A DNA stretch of 64,000 bases from Iodobacter sp025352645 (GCF_033446605.1 NZ_JAWQUO010000025.1:1-64000); one strand, 5' to 3'. Shown: positions 7,504 through 17,030, numbered from the stretch's first letter. Notes: generated from the letters alone by a model not told the origin. Numbers and translations: made by a program.

Positions 7504-8439
7504 TTATTTAACAAGCTCTAAAGGTACTGGAATGTTTTTTTCCGGGGTTTGGCCATCAATAATTTTTTTGGCGGCTTCAATCCCCATTTTACCGATCAGC
7601 TCAGGTTTTTGTTGTACGGTTGCGGCCATGCGGCCCGCTTTAACTGCAGCAACGGCATCAGTAGTTGCATCAAAGCCGACAACGATTACGTTTTTCAAGC
7701 CTGCAGCTTCTAGTGCCTGTACTGCGCCCAGCGCCATTTCGTCGTTATGGGCAAACACGGCTTTAATCTTTTTATTCCCTTGCAGAATGTTTTCCATGAC
7801 TGATAGGCCCTTGGCACGGTCAAAGTCTGCAGGTTGCTTGGCGGCTACTTTTACGCCTTTTTCTGCATCCACCACAGCATGAAAGCCTTGGCCACGTTCA
7901 CGTGCGGCGGAGGAGCCTGCAATGCCTTCTAGCTCAGCAATTTCGCCTTGCTTACCGATTTTTTCTAGCAAGAATTCAGCCGCCATTTTGCCGCCTGCCA
8001 CGTTATCAGAGGCAATATGGCTGGCGATTTCGCCGCCATTAATGCTGCGATCAAGGGTAATCACTGGGATGTGCGCTGCGTTGGCTTGTTTTACTGCAGA
8101 AACAACGGCATCAGAATCGGTAGCGTTGATCAGGATGACTTTGACTTTTTTCTGAATTAAATCTTCGATACTGGCAATTTGCTTGGCCGCATCGTCTTGC
8201 GCATCCACGGTGATCAGCGTTAGGCCATTGGCCTTGGCGGCTTCTTCTGCACCTTGTTTTAAGGTAACAAAGAAGGGGTTGTTTTGGGTAGAAATGGCAA
8301 GGCCAATGGTATTGCTGCCCGCTGCCGCAACTGCGGGGGCCGATGCAGCAGGTGCCGCACTTTCTGGGCCTTGTTTAGAGCAGGCGGAGAAGGCAAGTGC
8401 CATAGAGGCGATAAGGAGTGGTTTGAGCCAGGTTTTCAT
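7504..8439 (-). CDS. rbsB: Ribose ABC transporter substrate-binding protein RbsB
   Basis: A 311-residue periplasmic binding protein of the sugar-binding type 1 fold (peripla_BP_4). Mature-protein motifs include IGLAISTQNNPFFVTL, DSDAVVSAV, VITLDRSINGG and VFAHNDEMALGA, close to E. coli RbsB. It captures D-ribose for the RbsAC importer. The N-terminus contains a lipobox-like LAFSAC (Cys20) followed by an Ala/Pro-rich linker, so here it is probably a lipoprotein rather than a free periplasmic protein, unlike the E. coli version. It is the last gene of the minus-strand rbsKDACB operon and is followed by a strong terminator. Confidence 0.94.
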   Translation of the reverse strand: MKTWLKPLLIASMALAFSACSKQGPESAAPAASAPAVAAAGSNTIGLAISTQNNPFFVTLKQGAEEAAKANGLTLITVDAQDDAAKQIASIEDLIQKKVKVILINATDSDAVVSAVKQANAAHIPVITLDRSINGGEIASHIASDNVAGGKMAAEFLLEKIGKQGEIAELEGIAGSSAARERGQGFHAVVDAEKGVKVAAKQPADFDRAKGLSVMENILQGNKKIKAVFAHNDEMALGAVQALEAAGLKNVIVVGFDATTDAVAAVKAGRMAATVQQKPELIGKMGIEAAKKIIDGQTPEKNIPVPLELVK

Positions 8440-8553
8440 AATTAAAGCCTTGTGTGTGTGGGTAAAAACATCAACATCAGCACTTAGCGTATTTTTTCGC
8501 TTTTAAGTGTGTTTAGCTATGGCAGTTTCAGGTGGGTTCACCTTATTCGCCTT

Positions 8554-9492
8554 TTATTTCTTTGCACTTCTATCCAGTAATACTGCCAGCAGAATGACAC
8601 TACCTTTAATGACTTGCTGGTAGAATGATGACACAGATAGTAAGTTTAACCCGTTATTAAGTACACCAATTAATACTGCGCCAATCAGCGTGCCAACAAT
8701 CCAGCCTCGGCCACCGGATAAACTGGTGCCGCCTAATACCACCGCAGCAATCGCATCTAGCTCATAGCCCATGCCTGCATTGGGTTGGGCGGAGTTCAGT
8801 CGAGACGTGAGAATAATCCCCGCAAGGGCAGATAAGCCGCCAGAAAGCGTATACACCCACAGTTTGACGCGGTTTACTTTGACACCAGATATCAGCGAGG
8901 CCTCTTCATTGCCACCCACTGCATAGACATGGCGGCCAAACACGGTTTTTTTCAGCACAAACCACAGCGCTACAAAGGCGAGCGTGGTGGTGATCACTGG
9001 CACAGGAATCAGATTGGCGATATAGCCCCCGCCCAGCATGGCGAAAAAATCGCTATTAAAGCCGGTAATCGGGCGGCCATCTGAGGCCACGAGTGCTAAG
9101 CCGCGAAATACCGTCATGGTGCCCAAAGTAGCAATAAAGGGAGCGACCTTGCCACGGCTGATAATCAGCCCATTAACCGCACCCAGCGCCGCACCGGCTA
9201 AAACGCCGCATAGCGTAGCAAGGATTGGGTCCATTCCTGCCGCCATCATGCTGGCAATGGCAATAGAAGATAGCGCCAGCACGGCACCTACGGATAAATC
9301 AATCCCGCCAAGCAAAATCACAAAGGTCATGCCAAAGGCGATCAGTGCATTAATCGATACTTGGCGTAGCACATTGAGTAGATTATTGACGGTTAGAAAA
9401 TCACGGCTCATTACCGATAAAACGCTAGATATAAGCAGTAAGGCGAGTAGGGGGCCAAGTTTTTGTAGTGTGGCTTTTTGCTGAGCATTCAT
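8554..9492 (-). CDS. rbsC: Ribose ABC transporter permease RbsC
   Basis: A 312-residue inner-membrane permease of the BPD_transp_2 family with eight to ten hydrophobic segments. Family blocks include FVILLGGIDLSVGA (about residue 60), the EAA-like loop around VGGNEEASLISGVKV, and VVLGGTSLSGGRG near 250. It forms the ribose channel energised by RbsA. It starts two bases after the rbsA stop, so the two are translationally coupled. A 114-base gap then separates it from rbsB. Confidence 0.95.
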   Translation of the reverse strand: MNAQQKATLQKLGPLLALLLISSVLSVMSRDFLTVNNLLNVLRQVSINALIAFGMTFVILLGGIDLSVGAVLALSSIAIASMMAAGMDPILATLCGVLAGAALGAVNGLIISRGKVAPFIATLGTMTVFRGLALVASDGRPITGFNSDFFAMLGGGYIANLIPVPVITTTLAFVALWFVLKKTVFGRHVYAVGGNEEASLISGVKVNRVKLWVYTLSGGLSALAGIILTSRLNSAQPNAGMGYELDAIAAVVLGGTSLSGGRGWIVGTLIGAVLIGVLNNGLNLLSVSSFYQQVIKGSVILLAVLLDRSAKK

Positions 9493-9494
9493 TC

Positions 9495-10970
9495 TTATTG
9501 CCCTCCGGTTGCTGCATGCATAATGGATTCTTGGGTGGCGGTTTTGGCGTTGAATATTCCGGCGCTGCTGCCTTGGTGCATCACAAGGATGCGATCGCTC
9601 ATGGCTAGCACTTCGGGCAGCTCAGACGAGATCATTAAAATTGCCACGCCATTGGCGGCCAGTTGATTAATGATGTGGTAAATCTCTGCCTTGCCACCCA
9701 CGTCTACACCACGGGTAGGCTCGTCTAAAAACAGCACTTTGGGCGCAATGCCCAGCCATTTGGCAAACACCACTTTTTGCTGATTACCGCCGGAAAGTGA
9801 TTTCACTTCTAAATCGGCATCACGGGTGCGGATAGATAATTTGGCAATGAGCTCGCTGACATTTTTATCCTCGGTCTGGCTATCAACCACGCCCCAGTGG
9901 CTGGGCGCTTTAGTTAGGCTGATGTTTTCTTTGACAGATAAACTCAGTACTAAGCCTTGGGTTTTTCTATCCTCCGTGACATAGCCAATGCCGTGAGAGA
10001 TGGCCTCGATGGCCGAGCGGCAGTGAATAGGCTCTCCATCCAACCAGACTTTGCCAGCAGATCTGGCCGCTAGGCCAAATAAGGTATGGGCAATTTCACT
10101 GCGTCCTGCACCCATTAAACCCGCCACGCCAAGCACTTCGCCTTGGCGAATCTCAAAGTTGATATCACTGATGGTGCGGGTATCGCATAAGCCCTCAACC
10201 TTAAAGCGCACGGGGCCAAGCGTGTTGCTACGTGCTGGATAGCGATCGCTAATTTCACGGCCAACCATCATTTTTACAATTTCATCAAAGCGGGTTTCTT
10301 TAATCACGCGGCTGCCAACAAATTGCCCATCACGCAGCACCGAGATCCGGTCGCAAACCTGAAAGATTTCTTCCATGCGGTGGGAAACATACACAATACC
10401 TACGCCACGCGATTTTAAATCGTGCATCAGTGTAAACAACACTTCGGTTTCTTTGTGGCTGAGCGCTGCCGTTGGCTCATCCATAATCAGCACTTGGGCG
10501 TTCAGCGACAACGCCTTGGCAATCTCAACCATTTGCTGTCGGCCTACGGATAAGGTGCCCGCTTCTTGGTTAGGATCGATATTGTGTATGCCAAGTAGCG
10601 CCAGAAACTCTAAACACTGCGCATGCATTTCAGCTGATTTAAGCAGGCCGCCACGGGTTTTTTCACGGCCCAAAAAGAGGTTTTCTACCACCGATAATTG
10701 TGGGATCAGGTTTAGTTCTTGATGAATAATGGCAATGCCCAGTGCCTCTGCTTCTTTGGGGCTATGGATATGCACTTCACGCCCATCCACATGAATACGG
10801 CCAGCGTCGCTTGGGTAAATGCCGGTAAGGATCTTCATTAGCGTGGATTTACCCGCGCCATTTTCGCCCATTAGCGCGTGGATTTCGCCGCGTTCCAGCG
10901 CAAAATCCACCCCTTCCAGCACCTTTACTGGGCCGAAAGCTTTATTAATGCCTTGCATTTGGATCAGCAT
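9495..10970 (-). CDS. rbsA: Ribose ABC transporter ATPase RbsA
   Basis: A 491-residue protein with two fused ABC ATPase domains. The first has Walker A GENGAGKST, signature LSVGRQQ and Walker B VLIMDEPTAAL. The second has a degenerate P-loop (GLMGAGRSE), signature LSGGNQQ and VLFLDEPTRG, the known asymmetry of sugar ABC proteins. The true start is ATG 10970, with AAGG eight bases before. A frame extension to 11090 runs into the palindromic repeat and should be ignored. Upstream rbsD is separated by that 189-bp repeat, which interrupts the operon. Confidence 0.95.
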   Translation of the reverse strand: MLIQMQGINKAFGPVKVLEGVDFALERGEIHALMGENGAGKSTLMKILTGIYPSDAGRIHVDGREVHIHSPKEAEALGIAIIHQELNLIPQLSVVENLFLGREKTRGGLLKSAEMHAQCLEFLALLGIHNIDPNQEAGTLSVGRQQMVEIAKALSLNAQVLIMDEPTAALSHKETEVLFTLMHDLKSRGVGIVYVSHRMEEIFQVCDRISVLRDGQFVGSRVIKETRFDEIVKMMVGREISDRYPARSNTLGPVRFKVEGLCDTRTISDINFEIRQGEVLGVAGLMGAGRSEIAHTLFGLAARSAGKVWLDGEPIHCRSAIEAISHGIGYVTEDRKTQGLVLSLSVKENISLTKAPSHWGVVDSQTEDKNVSELIAKLSIRTRDADLEVKSLSGGNQQKVVFAKWLGIAPKVLFLDEPTRGVDVGGKAEIYHIINQLAANGVAILMISSELPEVLAMSDRILVMHQGSSAGIFNAKTATQESIMHAATGGQ

Positions 10971-11042
10971 ACGAAAGCCTTGGTTTTTAATGAGTGACGG
11001 TTGTTTAAAACATGAATACATAAAAATATTAGGTGTATATAC

Positions 11043-11231
11043 AAACCCAGATCTTGAAACACGGAGGACACAGAGAACACGGAGTCTCACGGAGAAAAAA
11101 TATGAGAGAAAACACTGTGCTCATGAGGTTTAATTCGACACGAAGCAGATGCCACAAAAACTCAAGTAAAAGCACTCTTTTAGGTTTTCTTCGTGTACCT
11201 CTGTGTCCTCCGTGTTTCAAGATTTGGGTTT
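11043..11231. repeat. 189-bp palindromic repeat between rbsD and rbsA
   Basis: Outer inverted repeats of 33 bp match at 32 positions; they begin AAACCCAGATCTTGAAACAC and continue with GGAGGACACAGAG. The interior holds spaced repeats of the same CACGGAG/CACAGAG words. A second, shorter member lies at 16911-17030. The transcript would form a very long hairpin inside the rbs operon. Short ORFs through it on both strands are artefacts of the repeat. Confidence 0.85.
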
Positions 11232-11247
11232 AGGGCGGTACTAAGCC

Positions 11248-11646
11248 TTAAAAAATCACCCCTGAATGCAGGATGATATTGGCGTAAGGCGTGGCTTCGC
11301 CGGTGCGGATCACAGCTTTGGCCTTGTGGCAGAGCTGTTTGAATTCTTCATGGCTGACAAAATCAATGCTAATACCTGACGATTGCATGGCCTCTGCTTG
11401 AGCTGCAACTGTTGGATTGGTAGCAAGGCATTCTGTGGCAAATACCGCACGCTCTACCTGCATGTCGGTGAGGATTTCTTGCAGCGTGTCTACAAAGCTA
11501 GGCTGGCCAAGTTTGAGTGCCAGATCGATGCGCTCTACATGATCTGGAATTGGCAGCCCGCAATCGGCAATCACAATGCTATCGGTGTGGCCCAATTGGG
11601 CAAGAACGCGAGCGATGTCGCTATTTAATATGCCGTGCTTTTTCAT
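11248..11646 (-). CDS. rbsD: D-ribose pyranase RbsD
   Basis: A 132-residue cytoplasmic mutarotase that interconverts pyranose and furanose ribose so that RbsK receives usable sugar. It opens MKKHGILNSDIARVLAQLGH, the family N-terminus, with His20 the catalytic candidate. DCGLPIP (29-35) and the C-terminal RTGEATPYANIIL match RbsD. It starts immediately after the rbsK stop (zero spacing). It is full length compared with about 139 residues in E. coli. Confidence 0.95.
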   Translation of the reverse strand: MKKHGILNSDIARVLAQLGHTDSIVIADCGLPIPDHVERIDLALKLGQPSFVDTLQEILTDMQVERAVFATECLATNPTVAAQAEAMQSSGISIDFVSHEEFKQLCHKAKAVIRTGEATPYANIILHSGVIF

Positions 11647-12528
11647 TTATTGATTCTTTAAAAATTGTTCAAGTTCTGTAAGGGTCGGCATGCCGCCCTG
11701 TGCGCCGTGACGCGTCACCGACAATGCGCCTGCTGCGCTAGCCTTGCGGGTGGCTTCTGCAATGCCCTGATGCCAAAAGGTAGCGAGCGCGCCATTAAAC
11801 GTGTCGCCTGCGCCAGTACTGTCCACTAATTCCACCTTAAAACCTGCTTGATGCTGCAGCTGTCCATTTTGATTAAACCAAGCGCCATCGCTGCCCTTGG
11901 TCATCACCGCCGCGTGCTGAGCCAATACTTTTTTCCAATCGCCCGCGGGTTCGCCCAGTGATTGAAGTAGCTCAAACTCATTGGGGGTGAGCAGGGTGCA
12001 AAGCGCCAGTAATTCGGCAGGCAGCACTTGTGCGGGAGCAGGGTTCAGAAAAAAGGGCTTGCCGTGCTTTTGCGCCAACTGCGCCGCAGCCATCACGCTG
12101 GCTAAGGGGATTTCTAGCTGAGCAAGAATCACATCGGCATCGATAAATGCCGCTTCGGCAGCTTGTACATCGCTTGGGCTGAGCTGATTATTCGCGCCTG
12201 GTACCACCACAATGGCGTTATCGCCTTGGCAAAGCGTAATCAGCGCCACGCCGGTAGCGGTGTCTGGGCTGGTTTTTAGCCAACGGGTATCAATCCCTTC
12301 TGCCGCCAAGCCTGCAGTGAGCATTTGGCCAAATTCATCATTTCCAACACAGCCCACCATTACAACCGATGCGCCAAGGCGCTGCGCAGCCACGGCCTGA
12401 TTGGCTCCTTTGCCACCCCGATGGGTAGAAAATTGCTCGCCAAACAGCGTTTCGCCCATGCGAGGAAGCTGCTGGCTATGGACGACTAAATCCATATTCA
12501 TGCTGCCAACGACGACTATTTTTGTCAT
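11647..12528 (-). CDS. rbsK: Ribokinase RbsK
   Basis: A 293-residue PfkB-family kinase that phosphorylates D-ribose to ribose 5-phosphate. It has the N-terminal GSMNMDLVV, signature 1 (GGKGANQAVAAQRLG, about 38-52) and signature 2 DSTGAGDTFNGALA with the catalytic Asp. It is first in the rbs operon on the minus strand. Having kinase and pyranase ahead of the transporter differs from the E. coli rbsDACBK order. No rbsR lies beside it; a LacI-family regulator at 32368 is 20 kb away and is Cra-like. Confidence 0.95.
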   Translation of the reverse strand: MTKIVVVGSMNMDLVVHSQQLPRMGETLFGEQFSTHRGGKGANQAVAAQRLGASVVMVGCVGNDEFGQMLTAGLAAEGIDTRWLKTSPDTATGVALITLCQGDNAIVVVPGANNQLSPSDVQAAEAAFIDADVILAQLEIPLASVMAAAQLAQKHGKPFFLNPAPAQVLPAELLALCTLLTPNEFELLQSLGEPAGDWKKVLAQHAAVMTKGSDGAWFNQNGQLQHQAGFKVELVDSTGAGDTFNGALATFWHQGIAEATRKASAAGALSVTRHGAQGGMPTLTELEQFLKNQ

Positions 12529-12700
12529 GCTGCACCCTTATTTATGCTGATTGCTATGTGATTTGCGAGCAATGCTAAACCGTACGCAGCAAATAATATA
12601 GATCTAAATCAAGAAAATGTAGTGCTTTTGAATAAACTACGGGATTTTCCTGATGAGCGCTGTTTGGGGCCGTTTAGACAAGAGCAGGGGGAAACGACTT
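12529..12700. other. rbs operon promoter region
   Basis: This AT-rich stretch upstream of rbsK must hold the rbs promoter. I see GCTAAACCGTACGCAGC near 12575, but no convincing LacI-type palindrome. Confidence 0.35.
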
Positions 12701-12833
12701 CCCGAGTATGCCTCTTGCTCATTTTTGTGCTTTACCTGAGATGCATCGACATGCAGGGAGATAAGCCTTAGGGGCGCAGCACATTGGCCTATATGCAATA
12801 TATGGCTTGGTTTGAGCAAGAGACATAATCAGG
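12701..12833. mobile_element. IS1595-type MITE (133 bp) with near-perfect 8-bp duplication
   Basis: The left end CCCGAGTATGCCTCTTGCTC and the right end TGAGCAAGAGACATAATCAG are inverted copies of the IS end at 102-123. The flanks are AACGACTT (12693-12700) and AACTACTT (12834-12841), matching at 7 of 8 positions. There is no ORF of note inside. Confidence 0.8.
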
Positions 12834-12986
12834 AACTACTTTGAAAAGAATGAGGCGTGCACAGAGTAGGTGCAGCTGCGGCAGAGCGCGCCATTGCAGA
12901 TATGATTGGAATGGAAATGGCTTGGGCTAAAGGCATCGTCGATGAAATAAATATCACAGAGCGATGCCGCAAACGGGCGATCGTTC

Positions 12987-14300
12987 TTATTCAGCAATTT
13001 CTACCCGATTTCGCCCAGCAGCTTTTGCACGATACAGCGCAAGATCGGCTCGATGTAGCGCCGCTTCAAAACTTTCATTTTCTAGCCGCTCTGCCACGCC
13101 AAAACTACAGCTTAGGCTGCTGCCAGTTGGCCAGCTTTGGCTAAATAGCCAGAGGCGCAGTTTTTCTGCGAGCTGCTTGGCTTGCGCCAAAGCACTGTGC
13201 TGACATATCAAGACAAACTCTTCTCCACCTAAGCGAATGAGTTGTTCGCTGGGACGAATTTGCTGTTGAATATGTTGAGTAAGCAGGCAAAGCACTTGGT
13301 CACCGATTGCATGGCCATAGTTATCATTTATTTTTTTAAAGTGGTCGATATCAATAAAAATAATGCTGCTGAGCGTATTGGGCGGCTCATTGGCAAGTAT
13401 TACACTGAGCCCTTCTCGATTAAATGCCAAGGTCAGCGGATCACGCATGCTGCGTTCTGTGAGTAATTGATTTGTTTCTTTTAAATGTTCTTGTGCGTTT
13501 TTTAAGGCCTGTTGCTGCTTATTGCTATGCTGTAATGCCTGCATAGCACGGCGTAATTCAGTAATTAGCCAGCAGGCAGCACTGGCCCCCCATAATAGAA
13601 GAAGTAATAATTGCAAAGTATTATTACTAATCCATTTTCCGTGTAATTCGATATAGGCCAGATCAATTTGATGATTTATTCTTTTTGGGTAAAGGCCACT
13701 AGCAACCCGAATTTCCCGAATATTACTAAATTCATTATCGGTCCATTTTGGGGGGATTTTTTTATCAGCAATCCACCATGAGGCTACATTAAATTGATTC
13801 CATTTCAAAGTATGCGTGCTCCAGCCCAGCGCTCCAGGTAGATAAATTTCGGTAAATTTTTGGCTGCGATAGTCCTCCTCCACGCTATATTCGGCATTGA
13901 AATTAATCAATACCAAATTGATTTGCTCTCGTGGATCTTGATAGCGGTATTGAATAGTAAGATCTGCGTATTTAGAGAAATCAATTCCCTGTTTGCCATG
14001 GCTCAAGTCCAGATCAATTGAGCAGTAAGGCGAGCGATGCCCTTCTTTAAGCTGGCAGTCTAAACGCCAGTATTTGGGGTTAGTGCTGAGTGAGCCTAAG
14101 CTTTTACCACCTTCGGTATCTCTATCGTCGCTAGCACTGACTTTTTTGAAATTGCTGGGGTCAAAGCGTAAATATAAATTCATGCCGTAGTGCTGCCAGA
14201 GTAATAAAGTGGCAGTCAGCACAATTAACAGGCCAAGCACAAAATGGATGGGTTGAAGAATACGCCACTGGGTGAGGATTTTCTGTGCGGGCATGTTCAA
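12987..14300 (-). CDS. Membrane diguanylate cyclase with periplasmic jelly-roll-like sensor
   Basis: A 437-residue protein. Helices at about 18-37 and 228-248 bracket a periplasmic domain of some 190 residues containing YWRLDCQL, CSIDLDLS and GIDFSKYADLTIQYRYQ, which looks like a carbohydrate-binding beta-sandwich (inference). A coiled-coil linker leads to a GGDEF domain with DPLTLAFNREG, IFIDIDHFKKIND and the active GGEEF at 358-362, so it should make cyclic di-GMP. The inhibitory RxxD site is replaced by RPSE. It stands alone between the rbs promoter region and the copper receptor. The signal it senses is unknown. Confidence 0.9.
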   Translation of the reverse strand: MNMPAQKILTQWRILQPIHFVLGLLIVLTATLLLWQHYGMNLYLRFDPSNFKKVSASDDRDTEGGKSLGSLSTNPKYWRLDCQLKEGHRSPYCSIDLDLSHGKQGIDFSKYADLTIQYRYQDPREQINLVLINFNAEYSVEEDYRSQKFTEIYLPGALGWSTHTLKWNQFNVASWWIADKKIPPKWTDNEFSNIREIRVASGLYPKRINHQIDLAYIELHGKWISNNTLQLLLLLLWGASAACWLITELRRAMQALQHSNKQQQALKNAQEHLKETNQLLTERSMRDPLTLAFNREGLSVILANEPPNTLSSIIFIDIDHFKKINDNYGHAIGDQVLCLLTQHIQQQIRPSEQLIRLGGEEFVLICQHSALAQAKQLAEKLRLWLFSQSWPTGSSLSCSFGVAERLENESFEAALHRADLALYRAKAAGRNRVEIAE

Positions 14301-14678
14301 ACCTTATCATTGCATTAGTTTGTAGTATCGATTTGAAACGCACAAATGGCTAGTCACTTGTTGAAATTAGCGGAGTATGCAAAACAGCCGTTAGGATGGT
14401 TTAGTCTAATCTTGCTATTGATTATGTTGATCGATATAAAAAGTGTGTGCTGCTTATGGTTAATGTGAATCTCGAAAAATCCATCTGATCTCATAATACT
14501 GCGTTGCGTTTTAAAAAAATATCATTACATATCAAGCATATGCAGCGTTAATTTTTTTAAAACGCGCCTTGTCTTATTTAAAAATATTCGAGGCCCCCTA
14601 ATTTGATTGAATGGATAAGGGGCTTTGTTTTAAGATTTAGGGAAGATGGCTTTGTACCATCTTCCCAAGCCAAAATTA
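14301..14678. other. Intergenic region with two hairpins
   Basis: A 15-bp perfect stem, GCGTTTTAAAAAAAT (14506-14520) paired with its complement at 14551-14565, encloses a 30-base loop. Further right, GCCCCCTA/TAAGGGGC (about 14592-14622) and GGGAAGATGG/CCATCTTCCC (14640-14667) sit just past the receptor stop and probably act as its terminator. No gene was seen. Confidence 0.6.
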
Positions 14679-16652
14679 TTATAAATTAATTTGCCCTTTC
14701 AGCCAAAGCGTTCTGCCAGGCTCCTTAATTTTGCTCGTTTGTAACAATCCACCAACCATCGCGCCAGCACGGCTGATGTGCTCCGCATAGCTGCGATTAA
14801 ATAGATTATCGACACCGAGGCTTAGCTGGCTGTTTTTGCTTGGCTTATAAGCGGCGTTGAGCGAGAAAATCGTAAAGCCTGCCGTGCTGCCAGTATCTTG
14901 CCCAACGATATTACCCTTGCCCAGATCAACTCTATTTTGGGCTGCCACCGCACGGATCAAGCCGCCAATATTCCAGTTGGCTTCGTTCCAGCTGAGATTG
15001 ATGCGGCTTTCCAGTGGGGGGATTTGGGCAAGGGCGCTGTGATCGGTCTGATTATTACCACGCACATAGGAGAGCGCTAACTCGCTTTTTAGCTTGGGGC
15101 TCAGTTGATAGGCCAGCCCCATTTCACCCCCCCAAGTGCTGGCGTCTACATTGCGGCTAATGGTTTTTGTGCCCATGCGCCCATTGGGCACGCCAGATTG
15201 AATCAAAATATAGTCGTCAATTTGGTTATAAAACGTCGAAGCGCTAAGCGATAAGGGGCCGTTTTGGTGGATTGCGCCAAGATCAAGCTGGCTGGTTTTT
15301 TCGGTGGCGGTGTTAAAGGCCGAATTGCTGTCTGCGCTTTGCTTGCTAATCAGCTCCCAATAATCTGGTGCGCGCTCGCTGCGGCCTAAGCCTGCGTAGA
15401 CCATCGTGTCCGCACTGATATCTTGCTCAAAGCGCACAAAGCCGCTGCCCAGCATCTCATTGCGTTCTTGCTTGGCAGTTGCGCTGCTTTGGCGTTGATC
15501 ATTGCCCTGCCAGAAATCGGCACGCGCGCCGCTAATCAGCCGTGATTGCTCGTTAATAAAGTAGCTAAATTCGGCAAAGACGCCGCTATTTTTAAAGCGG
15601 GCATCGTCGATACGTGGCTTATCTTGATAATCTTTGCCGGTGCGTAAGCTATGCTCATCCTGCTGGAAATCCAAGCCAGCTTTTAACTGACTATCATCGC
15701 TGGTATTTAAGGTGGCCATGATGCGTCCGCCCCAGGTTAGGCGGTCGGGATTACTGGCCATTTCCTTACCCAGTGTATAGGGGCGCAGGCTGTAGTTATC
15801 CATTACATGATCGATATAGGCATGTGAAAGCTGTGCTTCCAGCTGCTTAAGCCACGGTGAGATATTCTTTTTGCTGAATTTAAAGCTCAGGCTATTACGT
15901 GCAAACTGGCTGCCATCCATGCCGCGATCGGCGTAAGCAGCTTCGCCATCACTTTGGGTGGCGGAGAGCTGCAGGCGGGTATCTTCATCGGGCGTCCAGC
16001 CTAGGGTAAGGTTGGCACTGTGCCTTTGGTAGTTTGAATGCACGGCGTTGCCATCGCCATCCTTGTAATCATCTTGCTGGGAGTGGGTGGCAATCACGCT
16101 GACATCGGCCTTGCCATTGCCGGTGGAAACGTCGCTCATGGCATCTAAGCGGCCAAAACTACCGATGGTGAGCGCCGCATTGGCCTTGATATCACCCTGT
16201 GAAAACGATGCCGCTTTGCGCTCAAATAGTACTGTGCCTGCAGAATTCCCCGGCCCATAGAGTACGGTCTGTGGCCCTTTGAGTAGGCTTACCTTGTCAT
16301 AAGAATCAGCAAAAATATAGGCTGTGGGTGGGTCCATACGGCCACCACATCCGCCTAGAATCTGCTCGCCATCTAGCAAAATATTGAGCCTAGAGCCTGC
16401 CATACCCCTAAATACCGGATCGCCATCAATCCCGCCTTTGCGAATCACATTCATACCCGGAATCGTTTTTAAAAAACTAGCCCCATCGGTGGCGGGCAAA
16501 GGCTGCTGCGGGTTTCTAGCATCAAACTCTACTTTTAACGCTTCTTGCATGGCAGGCGCAGTGACAATAACGGGGGAGAGTTGAATGGTTTCTGCATTGG
16601 CAAAGTGCGTTGAAAATGCGGAGCTTAATGCGAGGGCAATTATTTTTTTCAT
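14679..16652 (-). CDS. oprC: TonB-dependent copper receptor (OprC/NosA type)
   Basis: A 657-residue outer-membrane receptor. It has a signal peptide (residues 1-20, ANA|E), a plug domain starting at PVIVTAPA, and a 22-strand-type barrel ending in LWLKGQINL. The plug segment GGCGGRMDPPTAYIF, followed by KGPQTVLYGPGNSAGTVLFER, is the hallmark of TonB copper receptors, in which NosA supplies copper to N2O reductase and OprC imports copper. It lies 3' of a block encoding a copper nitrite reductase and a SCO copper chaperone, all on the minus strand, so copper supply for denitrification is a reasonable role. A palindromic repeat at 16911-17030 separates it from the SCO gene, so it probably has its own promoter. 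Confidence 0.92.
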   Translation of the reverse strand: MKKIIALALSSAFSTHFANAETIQLSPVIVTAPAMQEALKVEFDARNPQQPLPATDGASFLKTIPGMNVIRKGGIDGDPVFRGMAGSRLNILLDGEQILGGCGGRMDPPTAYIFADSYDKVSLLKGPQTVLYGPGNSAGTVLFERKAASFSQGDIKANAALTIGSFGRLDAMSDVSTGNGKADVSVIATHSQQDDYKDGDGNAVHSNYQRHSANLTLGWTPDEDTRLQLSATQSDGEAAYADRGMDGSQFARNSLSFKFSKKNISPWLKQLEAQLSHAYIDHVMDNYSLRPYTLGKEMASNPDRLTWGGRIMATLNTSDDSQLKAGLDFQQDEHSLRTGKDYQDKPRIDDARFKNSGVFAEFSYFINEQSRLISGARADFWQGNDQRQSSATAKQERNEMLGSGFVRFEQDISADTMVYAGLGRSERAPDYWELISKQSADSNSAFNTATEKTSQLDLGAIHQNGPLSLSASTFYNQIDDYILIQSGVPNGRMGTKTISRNVDASTWGGEMGLAYQLSPKLKSELALSYVRGNNQTDHSALAQIPPLESRINLSWNEANWNIGGLIRAVAAQNRVDLGKGNIVGQDTGSTAGFTIFSLNAAYKPSKNSQLSLGVDNLFNRSYAEHISRAGAMVGGLLQTSKIKEPGRTLWLKGQINL

Positions 16653-16910
16653 TGGTGAGCTTCAATCATTAAATTAATGTGTTGTTTGGAAATGAATCTA
16701 TTTCTTAATAAAATAATACGTATGTATGCAAATGGGATGTTGAGCTAAATCAGCAGGAGATTAATTGAATCAAGTCTATTTTGTGCGAGCTGTGTGGGGT
16801 GGGTAAAGCCAATCTCATCCACTATAAGTGTTGAATTATCGTATGGCGGGTGCGACCCCATATGCGCTAACTCAAGTTACATAGAGCCTGAACTGTGCAT
16901 GAAATGGCGC
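16653..16910. other. Upstream region of the copper receptor
   Basis: AT-rich sequence with a TATGGCGGGTGCGACCCCATA palindrome piece near 16841-16861. The receptor promoter should be here; I saw no clear Fur or copper-regulator box. Confidence 0.35.
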
Positions 16911-17030
16911 TAAACCTTGAACCACAGAGGAAAAGGAGAGCACAGAGGACACAGAGAAAAGCACAAAACAGGGCTTTATTTTCTCTGTGAAACTCTGTGG
17001 GTCTCTGTGTTCTCTGTGGTTTAAGATTTA
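16911..17030. repeat. 120-bp palindromic repeat, second member of the CACAGAG family
   Basis: The left arm begins TAAACCTTGAACCACAGAGG and the right arm ends CTCTGTGGTTTAAGATTTA; inner words ACACAGAG/CTCTGTG repeat in both arms. It is related to the 189-bp element at 11043-11231. Confidence 0.75.

Noticed and set aside
11029..11233. Small ORFs on both strands between rbsD and rbsA
   Set aside because: They lie inside the palindromic repeat, mirror each other and have no ribosome site.
12529..12636. Possible LacI/RbsR operator upstream of rbsK
   Set aside because: GCTAAACCGTACGCAGC is not symmetric enough, and no RbsR gene is adjacent.
12857..13144. Plus-strand ORF of 95 codons overlapping the diguanylate cyclase 3' end
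   Set aside because: Most of it is antisense to a well-supported GGDEF gene, and it lacks a ribosome site and any known motif.
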